This document shows positions 54,836-63,009 of a stretch of 64,000 bases of DNA, in pieces. The position numbers and the translations under genes were made by a program. Source of the stretch: Brachybacterium halotolerans. GTDB lineage: Bacteria; Actinomycetota; Actinomycetes; Actinomycetales; Dermabacteraceae. The stretch lies in NCBI RefSeq assembly GCF_016623465.1, contig NZ_JAEDAJ010000008.1:62001-126000 (forward strand), read 5' to 3'. The notes beneath the pieces are model-generated. The model ran no database searches and was not told the DNA's origin. It saw nothing but the letters and a program-made list of their open reading frames with translations. The first letter of the stretch is position 1. Each line of letters opens with the position of its first letter.

Positions 54836-55234
54836 TCAGCGCCCCCGCGTCTTCGGCTTCACGCACACCACGGGGCACGGAGCCTCCATGATCACGCGCT
54901 GCGCGGTGGACCCCAGCAGCATCTTGCCGATGGGGGTGCGGCGGCGCACCCCCAGCACGACCTGGTCGATCTTCTCGTTGTCGATGGTCTGCAGGATGTC
55001 GTCGGCCGCGTCGTCGCGCCGCGGCACGACCCGCAGCTCGAAGTGCACGCCGCTGGCCTCGAGCCGCTCGTGGAGGGGCTCGCGCCCGGCGTCGCCCGCG
55101 TTCTTGCGGGGATCGTCGCTGCGCTCGGAGGCGAGCACCACGAGCGTGGCGTCCTTGGTCCTCGCCTCCTCCAATGCGTACTCGAGGGCGGCTTCGCTGG
55201 TGGGGCTGGGCACGTAGCCGAGCAGGATCTTCAT
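54836..55234 (-). CDS. Universal stress protein
   Basis: UspA-fold protein of 132 residues. The ATP-binding motif reads GVRRRTPIGKMLLGSTAQRV, i.e. the G-x2-G-x9-GS/T pattern, so nucleotide binding is likely. It follows the APC permease by 103 bases on the same strand; permease-Usp pairs are common and suggest control of transport or survival under stress. Confidence 0.88.
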   Translation of the reverse strand: MKILLGYVPSPTSEAALEYALEEARTKDATLVVLASERSDDPRKNAGDAGREPLHERLEASGVHFELRVVPRRDDAADDILQTIDNEKIDQVVLGVRRRTPIGKMLLGSTAQRVIMEAPCPVVCVKPKTRGR

Positions 55235-55337
55235 CGTCGACTCCAGGTGTCTCGGGGTGGCTCGGATTGCTCAGGTTGCTCGGGGAGGATCGGGATCTCG
55301 AGGTCTCGACGGGCGCCGTGACCAGGCACCCGGCCGC

Positions 55338-56825
55338 TCACTCGCGGCCGATCTCGTCCTGGTCGTGGAAGCGCGTGCGCCGGCCCTTGATCGCGGAGTT
55401 GTACAGGTAGGTGATCACGTACAGCACGAGGCCCACACCGAGCAGGCCGCCCGCGATGTAGTAGTTCTCCTTGGGCTGGGCGATGGGGGTGACGAGGATC
55501 AGCGAGGTGACCCCGCCGATCACGGCCACCACGATGGGGGTGCGGAAGTGCCCCTTCGCGCCCGGGTCCTTGCGGAGCACGATCACGGAGACGTTGACCA
55601 GGCAGAACACGATCAGCAGCAGCAGCGCCGTGGTGCCGCCGAGGTTCTTGATGATGGTCTCCGGCAGGGCGTAGCTGACGACCACCACGAGCGCGAAGGC
55701 GAGGAGCGTCGAGAAGACGATGCCTCCCACGGGGCTGCGGCGCCCCTTGAGCACGACCCCCAGGAACGGCGGGAGCACGCCCTGCTTGGCCATGCCGTAG
55801 AGCAGGCGCGAGGCCATCATCATGTTGATCAGCACGGTGTTGGCGACCGCGAAGATCGAGATGATCGGGAAGATCGTGTCCATCGGCAGGTTCGGCGCGC
55901 CGTGCGAGACCACGCTCAGCAGCGGCGTGGTGGCGGTGGTGAGCTCGCCGATCGGGACCACGGCGACCGCAGTGAGGGAGACCAGCACGTAGACCACGCC
56001 CGTGATCGACAGGCCGCCCAGCAGCATCTTCGGGAAGTTCTTCGAGGGGTTCACGGTCTCCTCGGCCATGTTCACCGAGTCCTCGAAGCCGACCATCGAG
56101 AAGAACGCGAGGGCGGTCGCACCGATCACGGCCATGAACATGCTCTTGTCCTCGGGCGCCTCGAACAGCACCACGCGCGAGAAGTCCGCGTCGCCGCGAC
56201 CGATCGCGAGGAAGCCGATGATCAGCACCATCGCCAGGCCGCTGAGCTCGATCAGCGTGAGCACCACGTTGGCCTTCACGGACTCGCTCACGCCGTAGGA
56301 GTTCACGCAGGCCACCACGGCGATGAAGACGAGCGCGATGATCACGGCGACGTGATGGGAGCCGGCGGCCCCGAGGGTGTCCTCGAGGTGGAAGACGGCC
56401 AGCACGTTCTCCGCGAGGAAGATCGCGCTGTTCGAGGCCGAGGTGATGCCCGAGGACAGCACCGCGAAGGTCACCATGAAGGTGACGAAGTGGATGCCGA
56501 AGGCCTTGTGGACGTACAGCGCGGCGCCCGCGGCCTGCGGGTACTTCGTCACCATCTCCACATAGGACAGCGCCGTCATCATCGCGACCACGAACGCGAG
56601 GATCACCGGCAGCCATCCCGCGCCGCCCACCTGGCCGGCGACCTGGCCGGTCAGCGCGTAGACGCCGGTGCCGAGGATGTCGCCGACGATGAACAGCAGC
56701 AGCAGGCCGGGGGTGATGGCCTTCTTGAGCTCGGTGCCCTGGCCCGGGGACGAGCCGTCGCCGTCGGGGGCGGTGAGGGTGGGATCGCCGGGTGCGCCGG
56801 AGCCGGCGCCGGTTTCCTGGGTCAT
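55338..56825 (-). CDS. APC-family amino acid permease
   Basis: Membrane transporter of 495 residues with 12 predicted helices. GLLLLFIVGDILGTGVYALT at about residue 40 is the unwound first helix of the APC fold, and GFEDSVNMAEETVNPSKNFP is the conserved loop after helix 6. It carries amino acids or polyamines; specificity is unknown. The ATG at 56825 has GGGAG upstream; a longer frame to 56879 does not. Confidence 0.9.
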   Translation of the reverse strand: MTQETGAGSGAPGDPTLTAPDGDGSSPGQGTELKKAITPGLLLLFIVGDILGTGVYALTGQVAGQVGGAGWLPVILAFVVAMMTALSYVEMVTKYPQAAGAALYVHKAFGIHFVTFMVTFAVLSSGITSASNSAIFLAENVLAVFHLEDTLGAAGSHHVAVIIALVFIAVVACVNSYGVSESVKANVVLTLIELSGLAMVLIIGFLAIGRGDADFSRVVLFEAPEDKSMFMAVIGATALAFFSMVGFEDSVNMAEETVNPSKNFPKMLLGGLSITGVVYVLVSLTAVAVVPIGELTTATTPLLSVVSHGAPNLPMDTIFPIISIFAVANTVLINMMMASRLLYGMAKQGVLPPFLGVVLKGRRSPVGGIVFSTLLAFALVVVVSYALPETIIKNLGGTTALLLLIVFCLVNVSVIVLRKDPGAKGHFRTPIVVAVIGGVTSLILVTPIAQPKENYYIAGGLLGVGLVLYVITYLYNSAIKGRRTRFHDQDEIGRE

Positions 56826-57152
56826 GAGGGACTCCCGGGGTCGGAGGTGGGGGAAGGTCTCGGGGCGGGTGCGGCGCACGGCGCGGTCTCGCGCTCAGGG
56901 ACGCCGACTCGGGCGGGCGGGGCACCCGCGGTGCGGACCTGGGCCCGCGATCTGGGGATCCTACCTCAGCGTGAGCGCGCTCACCCGATCAGCGCGACCG
57001 GCCCTAGGGTGGAGGAGTCCGTGCGCAGCGCGGCGTCGACCGCCTCTCCCCGGAGCGTCGGCCCCGCGTCGCATCCGGCGCACGCCCGCACCACCGCCCC
57101 ATTTCCCGCATCTCCGCCCGCACCCGCACCCGAACCCGCACGAGGAGTCCCC
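56826..57152. other. 327-base divergent intergenic region
   Basis: Contains GC-rich sequence without clear genes, the palindrome at 56971-56984 and a TAGGGT -10 box at 57005-57010. From a GTG at 57021 an in-frame 44-codon Pro/Ala-rich extension of the aldo/keto reductase is open (see that gene). Confidence 0.5.
56971..56984. promoter_or_regulatory. 14-bp palindrome GTGAGCGCGCTCAC
   Basis: A perfect palindrome 20 bases upstream of the TAGGGT -10 box, so it lies across the expected -35 region of the aldo/keto reductase promoter. It resembles LacI-type operators in form; the binding protein is unknown. Confidence 0.5.
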
Positions 57153-57989
57153 ATGAGCAGCGTCGCGAACATCGCCCTGGCCGACGGCAACACCATCCCC
57201 CAGCTCGGCTACGGCGTCTGGCAGGTCGAGGACGAGGTCGCGGCCGACGTCGTCGGCCAGGCCCTCGAGGCCGGCTACCGCCACATCGACACCGCCAAGG
57301 CGTACGACAACGAGGAGGGCGTGGGCCGCGCGCTACGCGCTTCCGGCCTCCCGCGCGAGGACGTCTTCGTCACCACCAAGCTGTGGAACGACGACCACGA
57401 CTACGACCGTGCGATCGCCGCTCTCGACGCCTCGCTCGAACGCCTGGGCCTCGAGTACGTGGATCTCTACCTCATCCACTGGGCGAAGCCCAAGCAGGGC
57501 AAGCACGTGGAGGCCTGGAAGGCGCTCGTCGAGCTGCAGAAGCAGGGGAAGGCGCGCTCGATCGGCGTCTCGAACTTCCCCAAGGCACAGCTCGAGGAGA
57601 TCATCGAGGCCACGGGCGTGACCCCGGTGATCCATCAGATCGAGCTGCACCCCGACTTCGCCCAGGAGGAGCTGCGCGCCTTCGGCCGGGAGCACGGCAT
57701 CCTCACCGAGGCCTGGTCGCCCCTGGGCCAGGGCGGCGAACTGCTCCAGGACGCGGTGATCACGGAGATCGCCGCCGCGCACGGGGCAACCCCCGCGCAG
57801 GTCGTCATCGCCTGGCACCTCGCGATCGGGAACATCGTGATCCCGAAGTCCGTGACCCCCGAGCGCATCGTCTCGAACCTGGCCGCCGCCGAGCTCGAGC
57901 TCAGCGACGAGGACCTCGAGCGCCTCGCGGCCCTCGACCGGGCCGAGGCGGGCCGGATCGGCGCCGATCCGGCGGGCATCGAGTTCTGA
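57153..57989 (+). CDS. Aldo/keto reductase (2,5-diketo-D-gluconate reductase-like)
   Basis: NADPH-dependent reductase of 278 residues. The catalytic tetrad is readable: Asp and Tyr in HIDTAKAYDNE, Lys in VTTKLWN, His in LYLIHWA; IPKSVTPERI is the cofactor loop. Substrates in the family are small aldehydes and ketones. CGAGGAG supports the ATG at 57153. A GTG at 57021, with its own GGAGGAG and a TAGGGT box, would add 44 low-complexity residues; homologue length argues against it. Confidence 0.9.
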   Translation: MSSVANIALADGNTIPQLGYGVWQVEDEVAADVVGQALEAGYRHIDTAKAYDNEEGVGRALRASGLPREDVFVTTKLWNDDHDYDRAIAALDASLERLGLEYVDLYLIHWAKPKQGKHVEAWKALVELQKQGKARSIGVSNFPKAQLEEIIEATGVTPVIHQIELHPDFAQEELRAFGREHGILTEAWSPLGQGGELLQDAVITEIAAAHGATPAQVVIAWHLAIGNIVIPKSVTPERIVSNLAAAELELSDEDLERLAALDRAEAGRIGADPAGIEF

Positions 57990-58011
57990 GCCGCCGCGGC
58001 CCGAAGGGACG

Positions 58012-58836
58012 CTAGTCCTCGGCGCGCTCCTCGCGGGGGCGTCGGCCGGTCGCGGCGCGGGCGACCTCCTCGGCCGCGGCCTGGACGGCGCGCGTGCACT
58101 CGGCGACCCTGTCCTCGCCCAGGCGGTTGGACTGCCAGGTCAGGCCGATGGCCGCGATCGGCCAGTCGGCGTGGTCGAGCACGGGCGCCGCGACCGAGCG
58201 GTACCCGGGGGTGATCTCGCCGTCCTCGCGGGCGAAGCCGTCGCGGCGCACCTGCTCGAGGATCGCGGCGAGCTGCGCGGGCGTCGTCGGCCCGACCCCG
58301 GGCCGACGGGGCACGAGGTCCTCGCGGGAGATGAACAGGCTGCGCAGCTGCACGAGGGGCAGGGCCGCGAGCATCGCCCGGCCGGTGGCGGTGAGATGCG
58401 CGGGAAGGCGCACGCCCTGATCGGTGACGAGGCTGCCGCGCCCCTTCGCGCGGTCCTCGACCACGTAGAGGACGTCGCGGCCGTGGAGCACCGCGAGGTG
58501 CCCGGACTCGCCGATGGCGTCGACGGTGCGCTCGAGGACGACCCGGCCCACCCGCGCGAGCGGCGCATGGCGCATGTACCCGACGGCGACCTCGTAGGCC
58601 GCAGGCCCCAGCGCGTACAGCCTCTCCTGCGGAAGATGCAGCGCATAGCCGTGGGCGACGAGCGTCCCGAGCAGGTCGTACGTGGTCGACCGGGGCAGCT
58701 CGAGGTCCTGGGCCACGCGCGCGGCGGCGACGGGCGCCCGCCGTGAGGAGAGGTAGGTCAGCACGCGCAGGGTGGCGTCCGCGGCCGGCGCCTTGGGCGG
58801 CTTCGGGGACGTCTGGTCCGGGGTTCGGGATGCCAT
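58012..58836 (-). CDS. IclR-family transcriptional regulator
   Basis: A 274-residue regulator with N-terminal winged helix (SSRRAPVAAARVAQDLELPR, then STTYDLLGTL) and C-terminal IclR effector domain (HLTATGRAMLAALP, GYRSVAAPVLDH). It is divergent from a dicarboxylate symporter whose -35 box overlaps a symmetrical element, so it probably controls that gene. Start at 58836 is the best of several; no strong ribosome site is visible. Confidence 0.87.
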   Translation of the reverse strand: MASRTPDQTSPKPPKAPAADATLRVLTYLSSRRAPVAAARVAQDLELPRSTTYDLLGTLVAHGYALHLPQERLYALGPAAYEVAVGYMRHAPLARVGRVVLERTVDAIGESGHLAVLHGRDVLYVVEDRAKGRGSLVTDQGVRLPAHLTATGRAMLAALPLVQLRSLFISREDLVPRRPGVGPTTPAQLAAILEQVRRDGFAREDGEITPGYRSVAAPVLDHADWPIAAIGLTWQSNRLGEDRVAECTRAVQAAAEEVARAATGRRPREERAED

Positions 58837-58947
58837 AGTCCGACCAGGATGCCATCGCTCGCCCGGAACGTCGGACTCGTCGGCCCGATCTCCTCCGCCG
58901 CGCACCGCCCGGTTCCAGGCGCACGCACCGAGGTCGACCGGCCAGAT

Positions 58948-58989
58948 CCATAGCCTTGCTTATGTGACCCTATGGTCAAGGCATTGACC
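58948..58989. promoter_or_regulatory. Nested inverted repeats, probable IclR operator
   Basis: CCATAG (58948-58953) with CTATGG (58970-58975), and GGTCAA (58974-58979) with TTGACC (58984-58989). The last half-site is the -35 box of the symporter promoter, so a bound regulator would block RNA polymerase. Role inferred. Confidence 0.6.
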
Positions 58990-59020
58990 TCGCCGGGGCG
59001 TGCTCCTAACGTCGTCCCTC
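58984..59020 (+). promoter_or_regulatory. Promoter of the dicarboxylate symporter, leaderless
   Basis: TTGACC (58984-58989), exactly 17 bases, TAACGT (59007-59012), then eight bases to the GTG at 59021. This is the best-matching promoter in the window and also fixes the start codon. Confidence 0.7.
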
Positions 59021-60538
59021 GTGAGCACCACGACCCCCTCCCCCGCCCCGCGCAGCACCCGCAACCCGCTGCGCGCGATCGCGCGCATCCCCTTCGGCTG
59101 GCAGGTCCTCATCGGCCTGGTCCTCGGCGTCGCCCTCGGCCTCGTGGCCTCGGCGATAGGCCCCGGCAGCGGAGAGGAGGGCGCCAACTGGCTGACCACC
59201 ACCCTGGACACCATCGGCACCGCCTTCGTCACGCTGCTGAAGGCCCTCGTCCCGCCGCTGATCTTCCTCGCGATCGTCACCTCCATCGCGAACCTGCGGA
59301 AGGTCACGAACGCCGCCCGCCTCGCCTGGAAGACCCTGCTCTGGTTCGCGATCACCTCGCTGATCGCCGTGCTCATCGGCATCGGCCTGGGCGCGATCAC
59401 CAGCCCCGGCGCGAACTCGAGCGTCTCGGCCGACGCCGCGCAGGCCTCGGACACCCAGGGCACCTGGCTCGACTTCCTCATCGGCCTGGTCCCCTCGAAC
59501 TTCCTGGGCATCGAGGGCAGCGCGGGCGACGACGGCTCGGTCTCCCTGAGCTTCAACGCCCTGCAGATCCTCGTCATCTCGATCGCCGTGGGCATCGCCG
59601 TGCTCTCCGTCGGCGAGAAGGCCGAGCCGTTCCTGAAGATCACCGGCTCCGCCCTCGAGATCGTCCAGAAGCTGCTGTGGTGGGTCATCCGCCTGGCCCC
59701 GATCGGCACCGTGGGCCTGCTGGGCAACGCCGTGGCCAGCTACGGCTGGGACGCGATCGGGCAGCTCGGCGTGTTCGTGGCCGACGTCTACATCGGCATG
59801 CTGCTGGTGCTGCTCGTCGTCTACCCGATCCTGCTGCGCACCAGCGGCCTCTCGATCGGCTCGTTCTTCCGCGGCGTGTGGCCCGCGACCTCGCTCGGCT
59901 TCGTCTCCCGCAGCTCGCTGGGCACCATGCCGATGACCCAGACGGTCACCGAGCGCATGGGCGTGCCGCGCCACTACGCCTCCTTCGCGATCCCGCTGGG
60001 CGCGACCACCAAGATGGACGGCTGCGCCGCCATCTACCCGGCGCTCGCCGCGATCTTCGTGGCGAACTTCTTCGGCGTCCCGCTCGGGATCACCGACTAC
60101 CTGCTGATCGTGCTGGTCTCCGTGCTGGGCTCGGCGGCGACCGCCGGCATGACCGGCGCGACCGTCATGCTCACCCTGACCCTGTCGACCCTGGGCCTGC
60201 CGCTCGAGGGCGTGGGCCTGCTGCTCGCGATCGACCCGATCCTGGACATGGGCCGCACCGCCCTGAACGTCACCGGCCAGTCCCTGGTCGCCGTGATCGT
60301 CGCCAAGCGCGAGAAGATCCTGGACCAGAGGGCCTACGACGACTCCGTGCGCACCTCCTTCGCCGAGATCCAGGCCGATCAGAAGGCCGAGGCGGACGCG
60401 TTCGCCGAGGTCGAGGCCGAGGTGGCCGAGCAGGAGGCCGGCGCCCCGGCACCGGACGCCCTCGCGGATCCCGCTGCGCACGCCGCGGGCGGCGAGAGGC
60501 GCACCGAGGCCGCCGAGGCGGCGCGCCCACAGGCCTGA
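59021..60538 (+). CDS. Dicarboxylate/amino acid:cation symporter (DAACS family)
   Basis: Membrane symporter of 505 residues, GltP/DctA-like. Hairpin and substrate motifs SRSSLGTMPMT, PLGATTKMDGCA and AIDPILDMGRTALNVTGQ are present. It takes up C4-dicarboxylates or acidic amino acids with Na+ or H+. The C-terminal tail of about 60 residues is acidic and Ala-rich. GTG at 59021 is chosen because it sits directly after the promoter; an in-frame start at 59000 would lie upstream of the -10 box. Confidence 0.92.
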   Translation: MSTTTPSPAPRSTRNPLRAIARIPFGWQVLIGLVLGVALGLVASAIGPGSGEEGANWLTTTLDTIGTAFVTLLKALVPPLIFLAIVTSIANLRKVTNAARLAWKTLLWFAITSLIAVLIGIGLGAITSPGANSSVSADAAQASDTQGTWLDFLIGLVPSNFLGIEGSAGDDGSVSLSFNALQILVISIAVGIAVLSVGEKAEPFLKITGSALEIVQKLLWWVIRLAPIGTVGLLGNAVASYGWDAIGQLGVFVADVYIGMLLVLLVVYPILLRTSGLSIGSFFRGVWPATSLGFVSRSSLGTMPMTQTVTERMGVPRHYASFAIPLGATTKMDGCAAIYPALAAIFVANFFGVPLGITDYLLIVLVSVLGSAATAGMTGATVMLTLTLSTLGLPLEGVGLLLAIDPILDMGRTALNVTGQSLVAVIVAKREKILDQRAYDDSVRTSFAEIQADQKAEADAFAEVEAEVAEQEAGAPAPDALADPAAHAAGGERRTEAAEAARPQA

Positions 60539-60588
60539 GCCACCCCGCGACCAGTGGAAATCGGTCGCCGTGCTCGGACTCTGCGCGA

Positions 60589-60601
60589 TACCGTCCCCGG
60601 C
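60589..60601 (+). promoter_or_regulatory. Leaderless -10 box for the APH-fold kinase
   Basis: TACCGT at 60589-60594, seven bases before the GTG at 60602. Confidence 0.45.
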
Positions 60602-61432
60602 GTGGAGACCGGAGACGACGCCCGCGAGATCCCGCTCGGCGGAGGCAACGCGAGCGCGGGTGTGCTGCGCGTCGGCGACACCGTGCGCAAGCCGTGGCTC
60701 GCGGGCACGCCGCTCGTCGCCCGGTTCACTGAGGCGCTGCGCGCGGCGGGCATCGACGTCCCCGCCCACCTGGGCCGCGACGACAGGGGCCGACAGATCA
60801 TCGAGCACGTGCCGGGCGTCCTCGCGATGGACATGGGCCAGCTCGACGTCGGCCGGCTGGAGCGCGTCGGCCACCTGGTGCGCGCCGTGCACGAGGCGAG
60901 CGCCGCGCTGCCGAGGGACCGGTTCCCGCTCGGATCGACGTCGGAGACCGCGGCCGACCTGCATGAAGGACCCCGGCCGGACGGCGCCCGCTGGGAGGTG
61001 CTGCTTCCCGCCCCGACACCGCCCGAGCTGATCTGCCACCACGACATCGCTCCCTGGAACCTCCTGGTGGACGGCGAGCGGATGATCCTCATCGACCTCG
61101 ACGGCGCCGGGCCGAGCACTCGCGCCTGGGACCTCGCCTATGCGGCGCAGTCGTTCTCGGGCATGGTCGCCGGGGCCGACCCGGCGGACGTCGCCGTGCG
61201 CCTGCGGGCCCTCGTCGTGGACGGCTACGGGGCCGACGCCGACCTGCGCGTCCAGCTGCCGCGGCTCGTGGCCGAGCGCGCGCAGGCGATGCACGACCTG
61301 CTCGCGCGCTCGCACGCCGAGGGCAGGGAGCCGTGGGGGTCGATGTTCGTGACGGGGCACGGCGAGCACTGGCGGGCGGCGGCCGCGTTCGCCGCCGCCC
61401 ATGAGGAGGCGTGGCGCGACGCGCTCAGCTGA
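60602..61432 (+). CDS. Aminoglycoside phosphotransferase-fold small-molecule kinase
   Basis: A 276-residue protein of the APH/choline kinase-like fold. The catalytic loop is CHHDIAPWNLL (H-x-D-x4-N) and the metal-binding Asp is in ILIDLDGAG, followed by RAWDLAYA. The N-terminal nucleotide lobe is short. Substrate could be a sugar, amino alcohol or antibiotic; resistance should not be assumed. GTG at 60602 is preferred for its adjacent -10 box; an earlier GTG at 60554 is in frame. Confidence 0.83.
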   Translation: METGDDAREIPLGGGNASAGVLRVGDTVRKPWLAGTPLVARFTEALRAAGIDVPAHLGRDDRGRQIIEHVPGVLAMDMGQLDVGRLERVGHLVRAVHEASAALPRDRFPLGSTSETAADLHEGPRPDGARWEVLLPAPTPPELICHHDIAPWNLLVDGERMILIDLDGAGPSTRAWDLAYAAQSFSGMVAGADPADVAVRLRALVVDGYGADADLRVQLPRLVAERAQAMHDLLARSHAEGREPWGSMFVTGHGEHWRAAAAFAAAHEEAWRDALS

Positions 61433-61459
61433 GCGCGCGGAGGCCGTCGGCCGCCCCGG

Positions 61460-61472
61460 TACCCTCCGGGAC
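61460..61472 (+). promoter_or_regulatory. Leaderless -10 box for the MerR gene
   Basis: TACCCT at 61460-61465, seven bases before the ATG at 61473, without a ribosome site. Confidence 0.5.
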
Positions 61473-61991
61473 ATGGAGGCCGCCGACCAGCCCCGCACCG
61501 CCGCCGACCCGGACCGCGCCGACCGCTCCCCCGCGGACGCCGCCGCCGCGACCGGGCTCAGCCTCGACACCCTGCGCTACTACGAGAGGGAGGGGCTGAT
61601 CGGCCCGATCGCACGGGACGCCGGCGGCCGTCGCCGGTATTCCGCCGACGACGTGGCCTGGATCGGCATCGTCACCTGCCTGCGCGACGCCGGCCTCGGC
61701 ATCGAGGACCTGCGACGGTTCACGAGGCTGCTCACGCAGAGCGCGGATCCCACGGATCGCGTCGCCTTCCTGGAAGAGCGCCGCACCGAGCTCGAGGAGC
61801 GGCAGCGGGCGACGCGGAAGGCCCTCACGGTGCTCGACGACAAGATCGCCTACTACGGCGCGCGGACCGAGCGCAGGGGTGACGGTCGGGGGCGAGTCCG
61901 CCCCTCCGACGGCGTCGGCCCTCACCCCGCAGCGTCAAGGGTCTCTCTCTCCTCCGCCGTGAGCACGGTGGTCGCTCCTCGCCATGCCTGA
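61473..61991 (+). CDS. MerR-family regulator, AdhR/NmlR-like
   Basis: A 172-residue regulator. The helix-turn-helix and wing read TGLSLDTLRYYEREGLIGP and GGRRRYS; a dimerising coiled coil follows (FLEERRTELEERQRATRKA). Cys69 in WIGIVTCLRDAGLG matches by recall the conserved cysteine through which AdhR/NmlR proteins sense aldehydes and electrophiles. The last 24 codons overlap the convergent aldo/keto reductase. The likely target is the MerR-type operator at 62917-62932. Binding and signal are inferred. Confidence 0.87.
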   Translation: MEAADQPRTAADPDRADRSPADAAAATGLSLDTLRYYEREGLIGPIARDAGGRRRYSADDVAWIGIVTCLRDAGLGIEDLRRFTRLLTQSADPTDRVAFLEERRTELEERQRATRKALTVLDDKIAYYGARTERRGDGRGRVRPSDGVGPHPAASRVSLSSAVSTVVAPRHA

Positions 61992-62899
61992 TCGAGCTGC
62001 GAGATCCTGCTGCCGCCGATGATGGGCACCAGGGCGGGGGCACCGCCGGTGAGCCAGGCGAGCGCCACCTGGCCGCGGCTGAGCCCGCGCGCGCCGGCCA
62101 CCTCGGCGAGGGCGGTCATGCGCCTCTCGTTGCCGGGGTACCGGTACTCGGGGGCGAGCGGACGATCCGCGCGGTCGTAGGCGCCGCGCAGCAGCGGCGT
62201 GTAGACCCAGCCGGTCAGCGCGGGGTCCCGGCGCAGCAGGTCGAGCCCGTCGGCGCCGAGCATGCCGAGCTCCACGGGCTGGCCCTCGACCTCGGTGCCG
62301 GGCAGGGGCTGCAGGTAGGAGAAGCGCTGCTGGTAGGCCGACGGACCCGCCAGACCCGCGTCCCGGGCATGGAGCCGGGCCTCGGCGGCGCGCCAGGAGG
62401 GATGGTTCGACAGGCCCCAGGCGCGCACGCGCCCGTCGGCCACGAGGGACCCGAACGTCTCCACGACGTGCGTGAACGACACGTCATGGTCCTCGATGTG
62501 CGCCCAGTAGAGGTCGACGGCGTCGAGGCCGAGACGCTCGAGGCTGCGGGAGAGCGCGCGGTCGACCGCATCCGGCGACAGTCCCTCGAGATCGTCCGGG
62601 AACCCGCCGGGACGGTTCGGCTCGGCGCCGACCTTGGTGCCGATGCGGACCGGGGCGCCGGGGTTCGCGCGCAGCCAGCGGCCGATGACGGCCTCGCTCT
62701 GCCCGCCGAGGCCCGAGGGGTCCTGGTCGAAGTAGTAGTTGTCGGAGGTGTCGAGCCAGCGTCCGCCGAGCTCGACGAAGCGGTCCAGGAGCGCGAAGCT
62801 CTCGCGCTCGTCGAGGCGCGTGCCCATGTGCATGGTGCCGAGAGCGGGCGGTGCGGGCGTCGTCGGGAGGGCGGGTGCGGGTGCTGCGATGCGTGCCAT
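61922..62899 (-). CDS. Aldo/keto reductase, probable MerR target
   Basis: A 325-residue NADPH-type oxidoreductase. Family marks are WLDTSDNYYFDQ (Asp, Tyr), IGTKVG (Lys), YWAHIEDHD (His) and VPIIGGSRISQL (cofactor loop). It resembles Tas/YghZ-like or aldose dehydrogenase-type members; reactive aldehydes are plausible substrates. Three nearby ATGs are in frame (62911, 62905, 62899); 62899 is chosen because it lies seven bases after the -10 box of a clear MerR-type promoter, giving a leaderless message. Confidence 0.86.
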   Translation of the reverse strand: MARIAAPAPALPTTPAPPALGTMHMGTRLDERESFALLDRFVELGGRWLDTSDNYYFDQDPSGLGGQSEAVIGRWLRANPGAPVRIGTKVGAEPNRPGGFPDDLEGLSPDAVDRALSRSLERLGLDAVDLYWAHIEDHDVSFTHVVETFGSLVADGRVRAWGLSNHPSWRAAEARLHARDAGLAGPSAYQQRFSYLQPLPGTEVEGQPVELGMLGADGLDLLRRDPALTGWVYTPLLRGAYDRADRPLAPEYRYPGNERRMTALAEVAGARGLSRGQVALAWLTGGAPALVPIIGGSRISQLDQAWRGATTVLTAEERETLDAAG

Positions 62900-62937
62900 G
62901 CGCATGAGCATGGATGCTGGAGCGCGCTCCAGGTCAA
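62900..62937 (-). promoter_or_regulatory. MerR-type promoter of the aldo/keto reductase
   Basis: On the minus strand TTGACC (62937-62932), a 19-base spacer and CATGCT (62912-62907), then seven bases to the ATG at 62899. The long 19-base spacer filled by a dyad is the hallmark of MerR-activated promoters. Confidence 0.7.
62917..62932. promoter_or_regulatory. 16-bp MerR-type operator
   Basis: CTGGAGCGCGCTCCAG, a perfect palindrome. It occupies the spacer of the minus-strand promoter and overlaps the -35 position (62927-62932) of the plus-strand promoter. It resembles the CTTGGAGTTAACTCCAAG-type site of NmlR/AdhR. Confidence 0.75.
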
Positions 62938-62949
62938 GGGACCTCCGCG

Positions 62950-62961
62950 TAGCCTTCTCGG
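62950..62961 (+). promoter_or_regulatory. Leaderless -10 box of the uORF-EamA unit
   Basis: TAGCCT at 62950-62955 is followed by six bases and the ATG of a 15-codon ORF at 62962. Confidence 0.6.
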
Positions 62962-63009
62962 ATGCCACCCCGCACCTGCGCGACCACGAGGCCGGCCGAG
63001 CGCCCATGA
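62962..63009 (+). CDS. Leaderless 15-codon upstream ORF overlapping the EamA start
   Basis: ATG at 62962, six bases after a TAGCCT box, encodes MPPRTCATTRPAERP and stops at a TGA that shares bases with the ATG of the EamA gene (ATGA at 63006-63009). As the EamA gene itself has no good ribosome site, translation of this ORF could deliver ribosomes to it. The single Cys and the Arg/Pro/Thr-rich makeup may allow sensing by stalling, which is speculation. It was too short for ordinary gene finding. Confidence 0.55.
   Translation: MPPRTCATTRPAERP

Noticed and set aside
60602-61432. Aminoglycoside resistance gene
   Set aside because: The APH fold is shared by many metabolic kinases, and nothing in the context points to resistance.
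62739-63005. N-terminal extension of the EamA protein
   Set aside because: It is antisense to the reductase and crosses its promoter; the -10 box and mini-ORF place the start at 63006.
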